The position numbers and the translations under genes were made by a program. Positions 17,282-27,200 of a stretch of 64,000 nt of DNA are shown one piece after another. This DNA comes from Bryobacteraceae bacterium (GTDB taxonomy: Bacteria; Acidobacteriota; Terriglobia; Bryobacterales; Bryobacteraceae): NCBI GenBank assembly GCA_019187195.1, contig JABAQT010000022.1:34583-98582 (forward strand), written 5' to 3'. The notes below the pieces were generated by a model. That model saw nothing but the letters and a program-made list of their open reading frames with translations, had not been told where the DNA came from and made no database searches. The stretch's first letter is position 1, and each line of letters begins with the position of its first letter.

Positions 17282-18718
17282 TCAGGCAATAATCCCCGGG
17301 ACCGGTACGCCATACACGTCGGTAAGTCGCATCTGCCGTCCCTGGTAGCGGTAAGTCAGCCTCGTATGATCCATGCCCAGCAGATGAAGGATGGTCGCAT
17401 GGAGATCATGGATGCTCACCGGCTGTTCCTCGGCTTTATAGCCGAACTCGTCACTCGATCCGATTACCTGGCCGCCCTTGATGCGGGCTCCGGTCATGAA
17501 GATGGTCATCGCGCCGGGATTATGGTCGCGCCCCACGCCACGTTGCGAGATCGGCATGCGGCCGAACTCGCTTTGCCAGATCACCAGCGTGGAATCGAGC
17601 AGGCCGCGATTCCGGAGATCGGTGATCAGGCCGGAGATGGGGAGGTCGACCTCGGCGGCGTGGCGCGTGTGATTGTCCGCGATGTTTTCGTGCGCGTCCC
17701 AGGTGTCGAGGTTCTGGATGCCGAGCCCGCCATGGTACAACTGCACGAAACGGACGCCGCGCTCGACCAGGCGGCGCGCCAGGAGACACTGCCTGCCGAA
17801 CGGCTCAGTCGTGGGCTGATCGAGCCCGTACAGCTTCTTCGTCGCCGGGGATTCCCCTTCCATATCGACCGCCTCGGGCGCGCGCGACTGCATACGGTAG
17901 GCCAGTTCATACGATGTGATGCGGGCGGCCAGTTCGGAATTCGCGGGATTCCTCTGCTCGTCGAGTGCATTGAGCCTGGCGAGCAGGTCGAGCCGCGCCC
18001 GCTGCCGCGCGTCCGAAATGGAAGGGGGCGGTTTCAGATCGGTGATGGGGCTGCCGGAGGAGCGGAAGATCGTGCCCTGATACACCGCGGGCATGTAGCC
18101 CGCGCTCCAATTGGCGGGACCTCCGAACGGGCCTCCCCTGGCGTCGTAGATGACGACAAAAGCCGGCAGATTCTGATTCTCCGACCCGAGCCCGTAAGTT
18201 ACCCATGAGCCCACGGACGGCCCTCCCATGCGTACGGAACCGGTTGCCAGTTCGTAGTGGGCCATCACGTGGTCATTGGACCGTCCCACCACGGACCGTA
18301 TAAATGCCAATTCGTCGGCGTGGCGCGCGATCTCCGGGAAGATCGATGAGATTTCCATTCCACAATCGCCGTACCTGCGGAACTCGAACGGAGAAGGCAT
18401 CAAGGGTCCGGGATGGCCTTGTCTCACGACGATCTCGCCCCTGCCCGCGAGCGGCTGTCCGGCATACTTGCGCAGCGCGGGCTTCGGGTCGAATGTGTCC
18501 AGGTGGCTCACGCCGCCACTCATGAAGAGGGAGATTACGGCTTTGGCGCGCGGCGCGAAGTGGGGTTTTCCCGGCGCCAATGGAGTTTGGCGAGACTCGC
18601 CGGCGGACTGTGCGGCAAGCAGATCCTCACGGTCCAATAAATAGGCGAGCGCAAGGCCGCTCAGGCCTCCGCCCGCTTCAAACAGGAGTTGCCGGCGCGA
18701 GACAAACTGCTTCGGCAT
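17282..18718 (-). CDS. DUF1501 family protein, Tat-exported
   Basis: A 478-residue protein of the DUF1501 family (alkaline phosphatase/sulfatase-like fold). The N-terminus carries a twin-arginine signal, SRRQLLF at residues 7-13, followed by a hydrophobic stretch. Family motifs visible include KAVISLFMSGGVSHLDTFDPK, GDCGMEISSIFPEIARHADELAFIR, SVVGRSNDHVMAH and WQSEFGRMPISQRGVGRDHNPGAM. The biochemical role of DUF1501 is not established. In Planctomycetes and Acidobacteria it is almost always beside a DUF1549/DUF1553 gene, as here: the gap to that upstream partner is only 3 nt, so the two are cotranscribed and probably act together outside the cytoplasm. Confidence 0.9.
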   Translation of the reverse strand: MPKQFVSRRQLLFEAGGGLSGLALAYLLDREDLLAAQSAGESRQTPLAPGKPHFAPRAKAVISLFMSGGVSHLDTFDPKPALRKYAGQPLAGRGEIVVRQGHPGPLMPSPFEFRRYGDCGMEISSIFPEIARHADELAFIRSVVGRSNDHVMAHYELATGSVRMGGPSVGSWVTYGLGSENQNLPAFVVIYDARGGPFGGPANWSAGYMPAVYQGTIFRSSGSPITDLKPPPSISDARQRARLDLLARLNALDEQRNPANSELAARITSYELAYRMQSRAPEAVDMEGESPATKKLYGLDQPTTEPFGRQCLLARRLVERGVRFVQLYHGGLGIQNLDTWDAHENIADNHTRHAAEVDLPISGLITDLRNRGLLDSTLVIWQSEFGRMPISQRGVGRDHNPGAMTIFMTGARIKGGQVIGSSDEFGYKAEEQPVSIHDLHATILHLLGMDHTRLTYRYQGRQMRLTDVYGVPVPGIIA

Positions 18719-18721
18719 GGG

Positions 18722-21301
18722 CTACCTCATGTAGAGAAATTCGCTGAGGTTGACCAGAACGTGGGTCAGATCCTCGATGCTGTTGTGTTGCAGAAACTCG
18801 AGGCCGAGGGAACGCTCCTTGTCCGTGGGAGGGCGGCTGAGAGCGATCTCGTAGGCAAGCCGCAACTGTTCGTCCGGCCTGCTGGAAAGGCCTCGAACGC
18901 GGTCCGCAAAAAGCCTCGACTGTTCGAGGACAAATTCGTTGTTGAGCAGGGCGAGCGCCTGGGTCGCCACCGTGGATACGTTCCTCCGCCCGCAGGTGAT
19001 GGTCTGGTCCGGCAGGTCGAAGATCTCGAAGAACGGGAAGGGAAGGCCGCGTTTGCGGTAGACGTATACGCCGCGGCGCCACGTTTCCGGCCCGTCTTTC
19101 TGGCGGCGCCAGATGCCGTTCTTCATCGATTCGAGCGACTCCCTGGGGAGGGCGGGGAACACGGCAGGTCCTTCCATTCGCGCGTTGAGCGTTCCGGCCA
19201 CGGTGAGGATCGCATCGCGCACGATCTCCGCCTCGAGGCGCTGTTCACGAAAACGCCACAGCCACGTATTGTCCGCATCGCCGGCCTCATCCCGCGCGTC
19301 TCCGAAAGAAGAAGCCATCTGATATGTCCGGCTGTTCATGATGAGCCGGTGCAGGTTCTTGATGCTCCAACCCCGCTCGCGAAATTCCACCGCCAGCCAG
19401 TCGAGCAGATCCGGATGCGAAGGCATATCGCCGGTGTGGCCGAAGTTATCGAGCGACGGTACGATGCCGCGCCCGAAGTGGTGATGCCAGATGCGGTTCA
19501 CGATGACCCGCGCCACCAGCGGGTGGTCCGCTGAGGTGAGCCACTCCGCCAGCGCGCGGCGGCGTCCGCTGGTATGACGTCCGGGGGGCGGCGACTCGAC
19601 AGGCGGTTCTCCTTTCACCAGCACGGTTACAAAGCCCGGCCGCATGGTCGAGCCATGGCTGTACATGTCCCCGCCATAAAGGAAGTAGGATGGCGGGGGA
19701 ACGTAGGGCTTGCCGGGATCCGGCCGGTACGATCCTTCCGCCGCCTCGCGCCTCATCCCCTTGCCCGGCGCCGGCTCATCACCGGGACCGTCCGGAGCGA
19801 AGCGGTAATCCCCATCCGCGATCCCCATCGCCATCGGGATGGGCGCCGGCCGCTCCCTTTCAATGTTTCTCATCTCCGCCAGAATTCCGTCGCGAAGCGC
19901 GCGCTCTCCGGGTTTAAGAAGCGGTTCCACTTCCGCGCTCGAGACCGTGGTGGTGCGAATCACCTGGTTGGCCAGCAGCGACTGGCCGGGGGTGCGCCGC
20001 TCCTCGGGGGTCGCGATGGCTTCCCTGACATTGGCCGGGAACTTCTCGTATTTTTGCCGGACCAGAAGCAGCTTATAAGGATTCTCGATGGCGGCGATCC
20101 GGCGTTTCAGCGGCGCGAGGCGAGCGTCGATGGCGGCGTTGCGCCGCTGGTATTCTTCCGCCCGCGCCTTGGAAACCAGGGGGTAGTCCACCTCCACGTA
20201 GCTGAACAGCGAGGCCTGGAGCCGGTAGTAATCGCGCTGGAGGATGGGGTCGAACTTGTGGTTGTGGCAGCGGGCGCAGTGGACGGTCAACCCCATCACG
20301 CCGCGCCCGAGCGTGGCGATCATGTCATCCAGGTAGTCGTAACGGAACTGAGGATTGTCCTTCTCGCGGAAGCCGACCTTGGCGTAGTTGCGAAGAAATC
20401 CGGTTGCGATCAACGTGTCGTTGGTAACATCGTCTACTTCGTCGCCCGCGATCTGCTCTTCGAGGAACCGGTTGTAGGGCGTGTCCCGGTTGAACGCACG
20501 GATTACGTAGTCACGGTAGCGCCAGGCATTGGGCCGGTCGAAGTCATGTTCATAGCCGTTCGAGTCGGCATAGCGCGCCACATCGAGCCAGTGGCGTCCC
20601 CAGCGCTCGCCATAATGCGGCGAGGCCAGCAGTTTGTCGATGAGTCTTGCCCAGGCATCCGGCCGCTTATCGTCGAGGAAGGCGCGAACCTCGGCGGGAG
20701 AGGGGGGCAGCCCGATAAGGTCGAGGTACGCGCGCCGTACCAGCGTGCGGGCGCCGGCGCGCGGAGCAGGCGTCAGGCGGCGCGCGTCGAGAGCCGCCTT
20801 GATGAAGGCGTCAATCGGGTTGTTCGCCCATTGCGCGTCCGTCACCAGGGGCACGGGCGGGCGAGTGGGAGCGCGAAAACTCCACCAATCGCCGGCATGG
20901 GGCGGCAGAGGCGAATCCTCGAGCGCCTTCAGCGGATTGGCCGCCGTCTTGCCGATTTCCCCCTCCCATACGGCTCCCTGATCGATCCACTCCCTGATGG
21001 AGTCCACTTCGGCCGCCGTGAGTTTTCCGTCCATCGGCATGGCCGGCTTTCCGAGGCCGGAAATACGCTGGAAAAGAACGCTTTGGCTGGCGTTGCCCGG
21101 GGACAGGGCGGGTCCCTTTTCGCCGCCCTTGAGCGCCGACCGGCGGCTGCGAAGATCGAGTTTGCCCAACTGTATGGCGGCCCCGTGACACTTCACACAT
21201 CGCGCCTCTAAAATAGGTCTGATCTCTTTTTCGAACGAGACCGGCGCGGCCGCGCACACGGAGATCGCCAGAAACAAGAACAGGGGTCTTGGCGCCAGCA
21301 T
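18722..21301 (-). CDS. PSD1/DUF1549/DUF1553 cytochrome-domain protein
   Basis: An 859-residue exported protein. A signal peptide (1-19) is followed by the planctomycete-type cytochrome domain (PSD1) with one CVKCH heme site at residues 35-39 and GNASQSVLFQRISGLGKPAMPMDG. DUF1549 follows (about 140-350; NPIDAFIKAALDARRLTPAP, RRAYLDLIGLPPSPAEV, GERWGRHWLDVARYADSNGY). DUF1553 is C-terminal (LAEWLTSADHPLVARVIVNR, GRGIVPSLDNFGHTGDMPSH, RRNVSTVATQALALLNN). The function of this architecture is unknown; it is widely thought to work with DUF1501 in degrading polymers. A TATAAT on the minus strand at 21318-21323 lies 16 nt before the ATG. Confidence 0.9.
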   Translation of the reverse strand: MLAPRPLFLFLAISVCAAAPVSFEKEIRPILEARCVKCHGAAIQLGKLDLRSRRSALKGGEKGPALSPGNASQSVLFQRISGLGKPAMPMDGKLTAAEVDSIREWIDQGAVWEGEIGKTAANPLKALEDSPLPPHAGDWWSFRAPTRPPVPLVTDAQWANNPIDAFIKAALDARRLTPAPRAGARTLVRRAYLDLIGLPPSPAEVRAFLDDKRPDAWARLIDKLLASPHYGERWGRHWLDVARYADSNGYEHDFDRPNAWRYRDYVIRAFNRDTPYNRFLEEQIAGDEVDDVTNDTLIATGFLRNYAKVGFREKDNPQFRYDYLDDMIATLGRGVMGLTVHCARCHNHKFDPILQRDYYRLQASLFSYVEVDYPLVSKARAEEYQRRNAAIDARLAPLKRRIAAIENPYKLLLVRQKYEKFPANVREAIATPEERRTPGQSLLANQVIRTTTVSSAEVEPLLKPGERALRDGILAEMRNIERERPAPIPMAMGIADGDYRFAPDGPGDEPAPGKGMRREAAEGSYRPDPGKPYVPPPSYFLYGGDMYSHGSTMRPGFVTVLVKGEPPVESPPPGRHTSGRRRALAEWLTSADHPLVARVIVNRIWHHHFGRGIVPSLDNFGHTGDMPSHPDLLDWLAVEFRERGWSIKNLHRLIMNSRTYQMASSFGDARDEAGDADNTWLWRFREQRLEAEIVRDAILTVAGTLNARMEGPAVFPALPRESLESMKNGIWRRQKDGPETWRRGVYVYRKRGLPFPFFEIFDLPDQTITCGRRNVSTVATQALALLNNEFVLEQSRLFADRVRGLSSRPDEQLRLAYEIALSRPPTDKERSLGLEFLQHNSIEDLTHVLVNLSEFLYMR

Positions 21302-21317
21302 TGGAAACTTGGGTGCA

Positions 21318-21325
21318 ATTATATT
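21318..21325. promoter_or_regulatory. Shared divergent -10 region (ATTATATT)
   Basis: The 8 bp ATTATATT give TATAAT on the minus strand (21318-21323, 16 nt before the DUF1549/1553 gene) and TATATT on the plus strand (21320-21325, 15 nt before the MaoC gene). The divergent genes are only 39 bp apart, so their promoters must overlap. Confidence 0.35.
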
Positions 21326-21340
21326 CCTGTTGAGGTGTGA

Positions 21341-21817
21341 ATGCCAGAACGTGAGATTCCGGATATTGCCGGATTACAGAGCCTGACCGGCGAAGAGGTA
21401 GCCGTCAGCGATTGGATCGAGATCACGCAGGAGCGCATCAACGCATTCGCGGATGCCACGGGCGATCACCAGTGGATCCACGTCGATGCCGGGCGCTGCG
21501 CCCGCGAATCCCCGTTCGGAACCACCATCGCCCACGGCTTCCTGACACTGTCGCTGATCCCGCGGTTCACCGATACGGCCATCCGCATCCGGCAGAAATT
21601 CGCCATGACCATTAACTATGGTTGCAACAAGGTCCGCTTTCCCCACCCGGTGAGGTGCGGTTCTCGCCTGCGCGCCCGCCACCGCCTGCTCGAAGTGGCG
21701 GAAGTGGCGGGCGGATGGCAGGCCCGATGGCAGGTGACCATCGAGATGGAAGGCGTGACGAAGCCAGCGTGCGTGGCGGAAACCGTGACGCGGTACTATG
21801 TTTCGGGTCCGGCTTGA
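21341..21817 (+). CDS. MaoC family (R)-hydratase
   Basis: A 158-residue hotdog-fold protein of the MaoC/(R)-specific enoyl-CoA hydratase family. The hydratase-2 signature is present: DATGDHQWIHVD gives Asp42 and His47 with the same spacing as the catalytic Asp/His pair of PhaJ, followed by TTIAHGFLTLSLIP and NKVRFPHPVRCGSRLRAR. It would add water to (R)-3-hydroxyacyl-CoA precursors in beta-oxidation or a side pathway. GAGGTG precedes the ATG. The next gene starts about 70 bp downstream and may be in the same transcript. Confidence 0.9.
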   Translation: MPEREIPDIAGLQSLTGEEVAVSDWIEITQERINAFADATGDHQWIHVDAGRCARESPFGTTIAHGFLTLSLIPRFTDTAIRIRQKFAMTINYGCNKVRFPHPVRCGSRLRARHRLLEVAEVAGGWQARWQVTIEMEGVTKPACVAETVTRYYVSGPA

Positions 21818-21887
21818 CCTGGCGGCCCGGTTCCTCAGGTTTTCTTCCTACGCCGAATCCCCGGCCGTCCGCCGATCCATTCCAGGA

Positions 21888-23042
21888 ATGCCCGAACCTA
21901 CCCTAGCGTTCCTCTCGAAGCAAAAACTCCACCTCCGCCGCGACGGCGTTACCCGGATGGTGGAAAGCGAATTCGAACGCACCGTCCGTGAGCGGGCCGC
22001 GTCCATCGAGCGGCGGCATGCCTGGAAAACCCAGGGCCGGGGCGCCGCGTTCATGCACGGTGTCTGGGCCACCGAGGCGAATGGACATAATGCCGTACCT
22101 GTGCTGTGGACGGGACTCACCGCCGGACCGGACGGCTCCCTGTTCTACTCGATGGAGACGGATGCCGTCAGCGGCATCTTTCTGCTCGATGCCGCGGGCG
22201 TGGAGACGCGGCTCTTTCACACCGCCGATTTCCATATTCGCCACGCCGCCATCCACCCTTCCGGCGCCACGCTTGCCGTCTCGGTCTTTCACACCGATAG
22301 CGCGCGCTCGAATATCGCCGTGCTCCCCGTCCACGGCACGGATTTCCAGGAAGTGACCGAAGGGGATTCCTTCGACCAGTCCCCATCCTGGGTTCCGGGA
22401 GTGAGGCGGCGGATCATTTTCCAAAGCGGCGGAATCGGGCGCGACGCGAGCGGGCGCTTTGCGGGTCTCGGCCCGTGCACCATCCAATCGCTCGATCTCG
22501 ATACGGGCGATCTCGAGGAGGTGGCCGGGGAGCAAGGCCATGACCTTCTTCAACCGCGCCAGACCGCCGATGGAACTCTCTACTACATCCGTAAACCGTA
22601 CGAATCCGGCGTGCCCGCCGCGAGCGTGCTCGGCTCGTTGAAGGATGCCGCTCTATTCCCCTTCCGCATGGCGCGCGCCGTGTTTCAGTACTGCAACCTC
22701 TTCTCGATGATGTACACGGGCAAACCATTGGTCTCGGGCAAGGGAGCGATGCACCGGCGAATGGACCCGCGGCAGATGTTCATCCACGGCAACCTCGCCC
22801 AGGCCCAGGCGCCGCAGGCCGGGGATGAGGCGCAAAGCCTGGTTCCCGGATCATGGGAGCTGATACGGCGCGCCCCGGGAGGACAAACGGAAACGGTGGC
22901 GAAAAAAGTGCTTGCCTTCGATCTCGCCGCTGACGGCAGCGTGTATTGCTCGGACGGCTCCGCGATCACGCGGATCCGTTCGCGGGGAAGCGCCGAGCGC
23001 CTCGTGCAGGCGGAAATGATCGACCGCGTACTGGCGCTGTAA
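21888..23042 (+). CDS. Beta-propeller (PD40/TolB-like) protein of unknown function
   Basis: A 384-residue protein from the ATG at 21888 (CCAGGA lies upstream); an in-frame ATG at 21798 overlaps the MaoC gene. There is no signal peptide. Repeated beta-blade units are visible: LTAGPDGSLFYSME, AIHPSGATLAVSVFHTD, DSFDQSPSWVPGVRRRIIFQSGG and LLQPRQTADGTLYYIRKPY, the pattern of PD40/WD40-like propellers as in TolB. The middle (about 240-300) departs from the propeller pattern, and the protein ends with LAADGSVYCSDGSAITRIRS. I cannot name a function. It follows the MaoC gene and converges with the small hypothetical gene downstream. Confidence 0.7.
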   Translation: MPEPTLAFLSKQKLHLRRDGVTRMVESEFERTVRERAASIERRHAWKTQGRGAAFMHGVWATEANGHNAVPVLWTGLTAGPDGSLFYSMETDAVSGIFLLDAAGVETRLFHTADFHIRHAAIHPSGATLAVSVFHTDSARSNIAVLPVHGTDFQEVTEGDSFDQSPSWVPGVRRRIIFQSGGIGRDASGRFAGLGPCTIQSLDLDTGDLEEVAGEQGHDLLQPRQTADGTLYYIRKPYESGVPAASVLGSLKDAALFPFRMARAVFQYCNLFSMMYTGKPLVSGKGAMHRRMDPRQMFIHGNLAQAQAPQAGDEAQSLVPGSWELIRRAPGGQTETVAKKVLAFDLAADGSVYCSDGSAITRIRSRGSAERLVQAEMIDRVLAL

Positions 23043-23054
23043 ACTCTTCCCGCC

Positions 23055-23312
23055 TCAGCTCCCCGCTTCTTTTTTCTTCAACTGTGCGTCGTTGGCCGCG
23101 ATGAACTGGCGCAGTTCCTCCGACCGGCCGAGGAGCCTTTCCCATTGCTCCTTGTATAAAGTGATGGGGAAGCGTCCCAGTCCATATACGGAAACCGCGC
23201 CCTTGACGCTGACCTTGTAGCTGATGGCCCCTTTGGCCGTTGATTTTTTCAGCGCCTCGTTCTCCGCCTTGAGACGCTCATTTTCACGCTGCAGATCGTC
23301 CGGGGTTGACAT
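23055..23312 (-). CDS. Conserved hypothetical protein, 85 residues
   Basis: A small soluble protein. The N-terminal 25 residues form a short coiled coil (DDLQRENERLKAENEAL); residues 30-70 form a compact domain with KVSVKGAVSVYGLGRFPITL followed by YKEQWERLL. I recall similar small proteins, without known function, in many bacteria. It converges with the propeller gene (12 bp apart) and diverges from the sugar isomerase-like gene. TAGAAT (minus, 23322-23327) lies 9 nt before the ATG and no Shine-Dalgarno sequence is present. Confidence 0.7.
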   Translation of the reverse strand: MSTPDDLQRENERLKAENEALKKSTAKGAISYKVSVKGAVSVYGLGRFPITLYKEQWERLLGRSEELRQFIAANDAQLKKKEAGS

Positions 23313-23321
23313 AGTATTGGG

Positions 23322-23359
23322 ATTCTAGCGCGGATCGGGACCCCCTTGCATGATACAAT
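23322..23359. promoter_or_regulatory. Pair of divergent -10 hexamers
   Basis: TAGAAT on the minus strand (23322-23327) is 9 nt from the ATG of the 85-residue protein, and TACAAT on the plus strand (23354-23359) is 10 nt from the preferred ATG of the isomerase-like gene. Both would give messages with leaders of only a few bases. Confidence 0.35.
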
Positions 23360-23369
23360 CCCCACCGTC

Positions 23370-24260
23370 ATGCAGCGCAGGGAATTTGCCGGACTCATTC
23401 CCGCGGCGGCTCTGGGCGCCGGGGGTTCTCCATTCCTCAAGAGCATTTGCGGCGGCATCTTCCCGCCGGAGATGCCACTTGCGGAGCAATTCCGCCGCGC
23501 GCGCGATGCCGGCTTCGCGGGCCTGGAGATCCGCCTCGGCGGCGAGTTGCCGCACGATGCTCCGCTCGAACAGGCGGCGCGCCTTGCCGAAGAAGCCCGA
23601 AGAGCGGGGATCGCCATTGTCAGCCTGTGGGTGGGGCAAGCGCTGAGCGCGGCTCCGCTGAATCACCCGGACCCGGAGGTGCGCGCCAGGGGTTCCGCCG
23701 TGATTCATCAGGCGATCGATCTCGCCAGGGCCATGAATTGCGGCGCCCTGCTTATCGTGCCCGGCCGTCTCGGCGACGGGGGGAAGTTCATCCACGGCTA
23801 TCAGGACACCTGGGACCGCGTGACGGCCGAGTTCCGCAAATTGATTCCGCACGCCGCGCGGGCGCGCGTCATGCTGACGCCCGAAAATGTCTGGAACAAG
23901 TTCCTCGTCAGTCCGCTCGAGATGCGAACCTTCATCGACCAGTTCTCGAGTCCCTGGCTGCAATCTCATTTCGACATCGGCAATGTCATGCAGTTCGGCT
24001 ATCCGCAGGATTGGATTCAAACGCTCGGACCCCGCATCAAGCGGGTCCATGTCAAGGACTATAAGCTCAGCCGGCGCGCCGAGCAGGGCCGTTTTGCCGA
24101 CCTGCTCGAGGGCGACGTGGATTGGCCCTCCGTGATGGCGGCGCTCCGGAAGGCGGGCTATCGCGGCTTCCTCAGCCCCGAAATGGGGCGCCGTCCCGAA
24201 GATCCCGGCTATCTCGAAAAAGTCTCGAAGGCTCTCGATCAGATCCTCGCCATGGCATAA
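23370..24260 (+). CDS. Sugar phosphate isomerase/epimerase-like TIM-barrel protein
   Basis: A 296-residue protein of the xylose isomerase-like TIM barrel family. The preferred start gives MQRREFAGLIPAAALGAGG, a short twin-arginine-like export signal; an upstream in-frame TTG at 23346 is less likely. Family features: FRRARDAGFAGLEIRLGGEL, IAIVSLWVGQAL, VMLTPENVWNKFLVSP with the metal-site glutamate, QSHFDIGNVMQFGYP with the metal-site Asp/His region, RIKRVHVKDYKLS and GFLSPEMGRRPEDPGY. It probably epimerises or isomerises a sugar or polyol; the substrate is unknown. It precedes the IOR fusion gene by 24 bp. Confidence 0.85.
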   Translation: MQRREFAGLIPAAALGAGGSPFLKSICGGIFPPEMPLAEQFRRARDAGFAGLEIRLGGELPHDAPLEQAARLAEEARRAGIAIVSLWVGQALSAAPLNHPDPEVRARGSAVIHQAIDLARAMNCGALLIVPGRLGDGGKFIHGYQDTWDRVTAEFRKLIPHAARARVMLTPENVWNKFLVSPLEMRTFIDQFSSPWLQSHFDIGNVMQFGYPQDWIQTLGPRIKRVHVKDYKLSRRAEQGRFADLLEGDVDWPSVMAALRKAGYRGFLSPEMGRRPEDPGYLEKVSKALDQILAMA

Positions 24261-24284
24261 CGGGATAATGGAATTGGCGCATTC

Positions 24285-27200
24285 ATGAAACTGAACGACC
24301 GCTATGCCGTCGAATCGGGCTCCGTCTATATGACGGGCATCCAGGCGCTGGTCCGCCTGCCCATGGACCAGATGCGCCTCGACCGCGAAGCGGGTTTGAA
24401 GACCGGGGCCTTCCTCTCCGGCTACGAAGGATCTCCCCTCGGCGGCTATGACCTGCAGTTGGAGCGCGTGCGCGGCATGCTTGCGGAACTGGATATTCAC
24501 TTCTGGCCGGCTGTCAACGAGGATATGGCGGCCACGGCGATCCTCGGCAGCCAGATCCACCAGGTGCTCGGCCCGTCGAAATACGATGGCGTGCTCGGCA
24601 TCTGGTACGGGAAAGGCCCCGGTGTCGACCGTTCGGGCGACGCGTTGCGTCACGCCAACCTCGCCGGCTCACCCGGATATTGCGGCGCGCTCGTGCTGGC
24701 GGGCGACGATCATGCCTGCAAGAGCTCCTCGATTCCCCACCAGAGCGATTTCAGCCTGATGAACGCGGGCATCCCCGTTCTGTTCCCCGGCAATACCCAG
24801 GAAACTCTCGATCTCGGCCTCCTCGGCATTGCGCTCTCGCGCTACACCGGAGCGTGGTGCGGAATGAAGCTTCTCACCGCGGTGTGTGATGGCGGGGGTA
24901 CGGTGGAAGTTGGCTCGAGGAGGGAAATCCGGCTGCCGGATGGCTACCGCAAGCGGACCGATCCGCGGCTGCTCATTCCGTTCACAAGCGGCATGGAGCC
25001 GGAAGTCAACCACCGCCGTCTCGAGGCGGCCAGGGAGTTCGCGCGCGCCAACCGATTAAACCGCTGGTTCGGGGCGCGCGGCAACGCATGGCTCGGCATT
25101 GCTACCGCCGGCAAGTATTACTACGACCTTGCGCAGGCTCTGCGCGACCTCGGAATCACCTCCGCCAGGCTGGAGGAGATGGGCATCCGGGTGGCGAAGT
25201 TCGGCATGACCTTTCCCCTCGAACCGCACTTTGCCCGCGACTTCGCTTCCGGCCTCGAGAAGATCCTCGTCATCGAGGAAAAGCGCAGTTTCCTCGAAAT
25301 GCAACTGCGCGATGTCCTTTATAACCTCGACTCGCGTCCCGTCATCCTCGGCAAGGAGGACGAATCCGGCGCGCCGCTGCTGCCCGCTTCCCACGAGATG
25401 GACGCCGATCTGCTCGCCCGGGTCATTGCCGGGCGCTTTGAGCAAAAGGAACTCAGCGAGTCCATGAGGAACAGGCTGGCGCGCCTCGACGCGGCGTCAT
25501 TGCGGCCAATGCAACTTGTGCCGGTGCGTCCTCCCAGCTTCTGTTCGGGGTGTCCGCACAACCGCTCGACACTCCTGCTCGAGGGCCAGGTGGCCGGTGG
25601 CGGCATCGGCTGCCACGGCATGTCGGCCATGCTGGATGATGCAAGCCGTGGCTACCTGTTCTGCACTCACATGGGAGCGGAGGGTGTTCCGTTCATCGGC
25701 ATGGCGCCGTTTGTCGAACGCAAGCACATCTTCCAGAACATGGGGGATGGAACCTACTTCCACTCCGGCTCGCTCGCCATCGAGAGTTGCGTGGCGGCCG
25801 GCGTGAACATCACCTTCAAGATCCTCTATAACGGGCACGTGGCCATGACGGGCGGGCAGGAGGCGACGGGCGCGTTACCCATCCCGGAGCTCTCGAGGAA
25901 GCTCGAGGCCGAGGGGGTCAAGAAAATCGTCGTCCTCGCGGAAGACGTATCCCGTTACCTCGACGGAGCCGTAATGGCGAAGAACTGCGAGGTGCGCGAC
26001 CGCATGGAAATTGAGGCGACGCTCGCTGAGCTCGAGAAGATACCCGGCGTCACCGTCATTATTTACGATCAGGAGTGCGCGGCCGAGAAGCGCCGCGGGC
26101 GGTCGCGCGGCAAGACCAGGGAACCAGTGAAGCGCCTGGTTATTCACGAGGAAGTCTGCGAGGGATGCGGCGATTGCGTAAAGCAATCCAACTGCATGAG
26201 CCTCCATCCGGTCGAGACGGAACTGGGGCAGAAAATACGCATTCATCAGTCTTCCTGCAACAAGGATTACACCTGTGCTCTCGGCGATTGCCCTTCCTTT
26301 CTTACAGTGACAATCGCCGAGGGAACGGGCCTCAGGAAGCGGACTCTGCCGGCTCTCCCGGCGGCGGACGTTGCCCCGCCGCGGCAGAAGGTGAAAGCGC
26401 GCGACGGCTATCGCATTCTCATGCCGGGAATCGGCGGTACGGGCGTGGTAACCATTAATGCGCTGCTCGCCGCGGCCGGATCAATGGATGGCCTGCACGT
26501 GCTGACGCTCGACCAGACGGGTCTGGCGCAAAAGGGCGGAGCCGTGGTTTCACACCTCGTGCTCAGTGAAACGCCCATCGAGATGGCCGCGCGGACCAAC
26601 ACCGGCAATGCCGATTTGATCCTCGGCTTTGACCTGCTGGGCGCGGCGAATGCGGACAACCTGAAGACGGCCGATGCCGGACGCACGGTGGCGGTGCTCA
26701 ACACCACCCATGTGCCGACCGGAGAAGAGGTGCGGAACCGGAGAGCGCTCTCCGGCCTCGATCACCTTACGGACGCCGTCAAGAGCCAGACACGGCACGG
26801 TCTCAACGTCTACCTGGACGCGACCCGTCTGGCGGAGAGCCTGTTTGGAAGCCACCTTGCCGCGAATGTGATTCTGCTCGGAGCCGCCTACCAGGCGGGT
26901 TTGCTGCCCGTGAGCGAAGAATCCCTCAACGCTGCCATTCGTCTCAACGGCGTCGAAGTCGAGCGTAACCTCCAGGCGCTGCTATGGGGCCGTAAGTATT
27001 ACGCCGATGCCGCCTGGGTCGAAGCTTTCCTGTCACCGGAAAAGCGGGAACAGCGGCCGTTCGACCGGGTGGGGGAATTGACCCGCTATCAGAGCGCCGC
27101 CTACGCGCGGCAATACGAGGACTTCGTCGCCGAGGTGGCCCGCCAGGCGCCGCCGCTCGCGGACGTGGCCGCCCGGTATCTGTACAAATTGATGGCGTAT

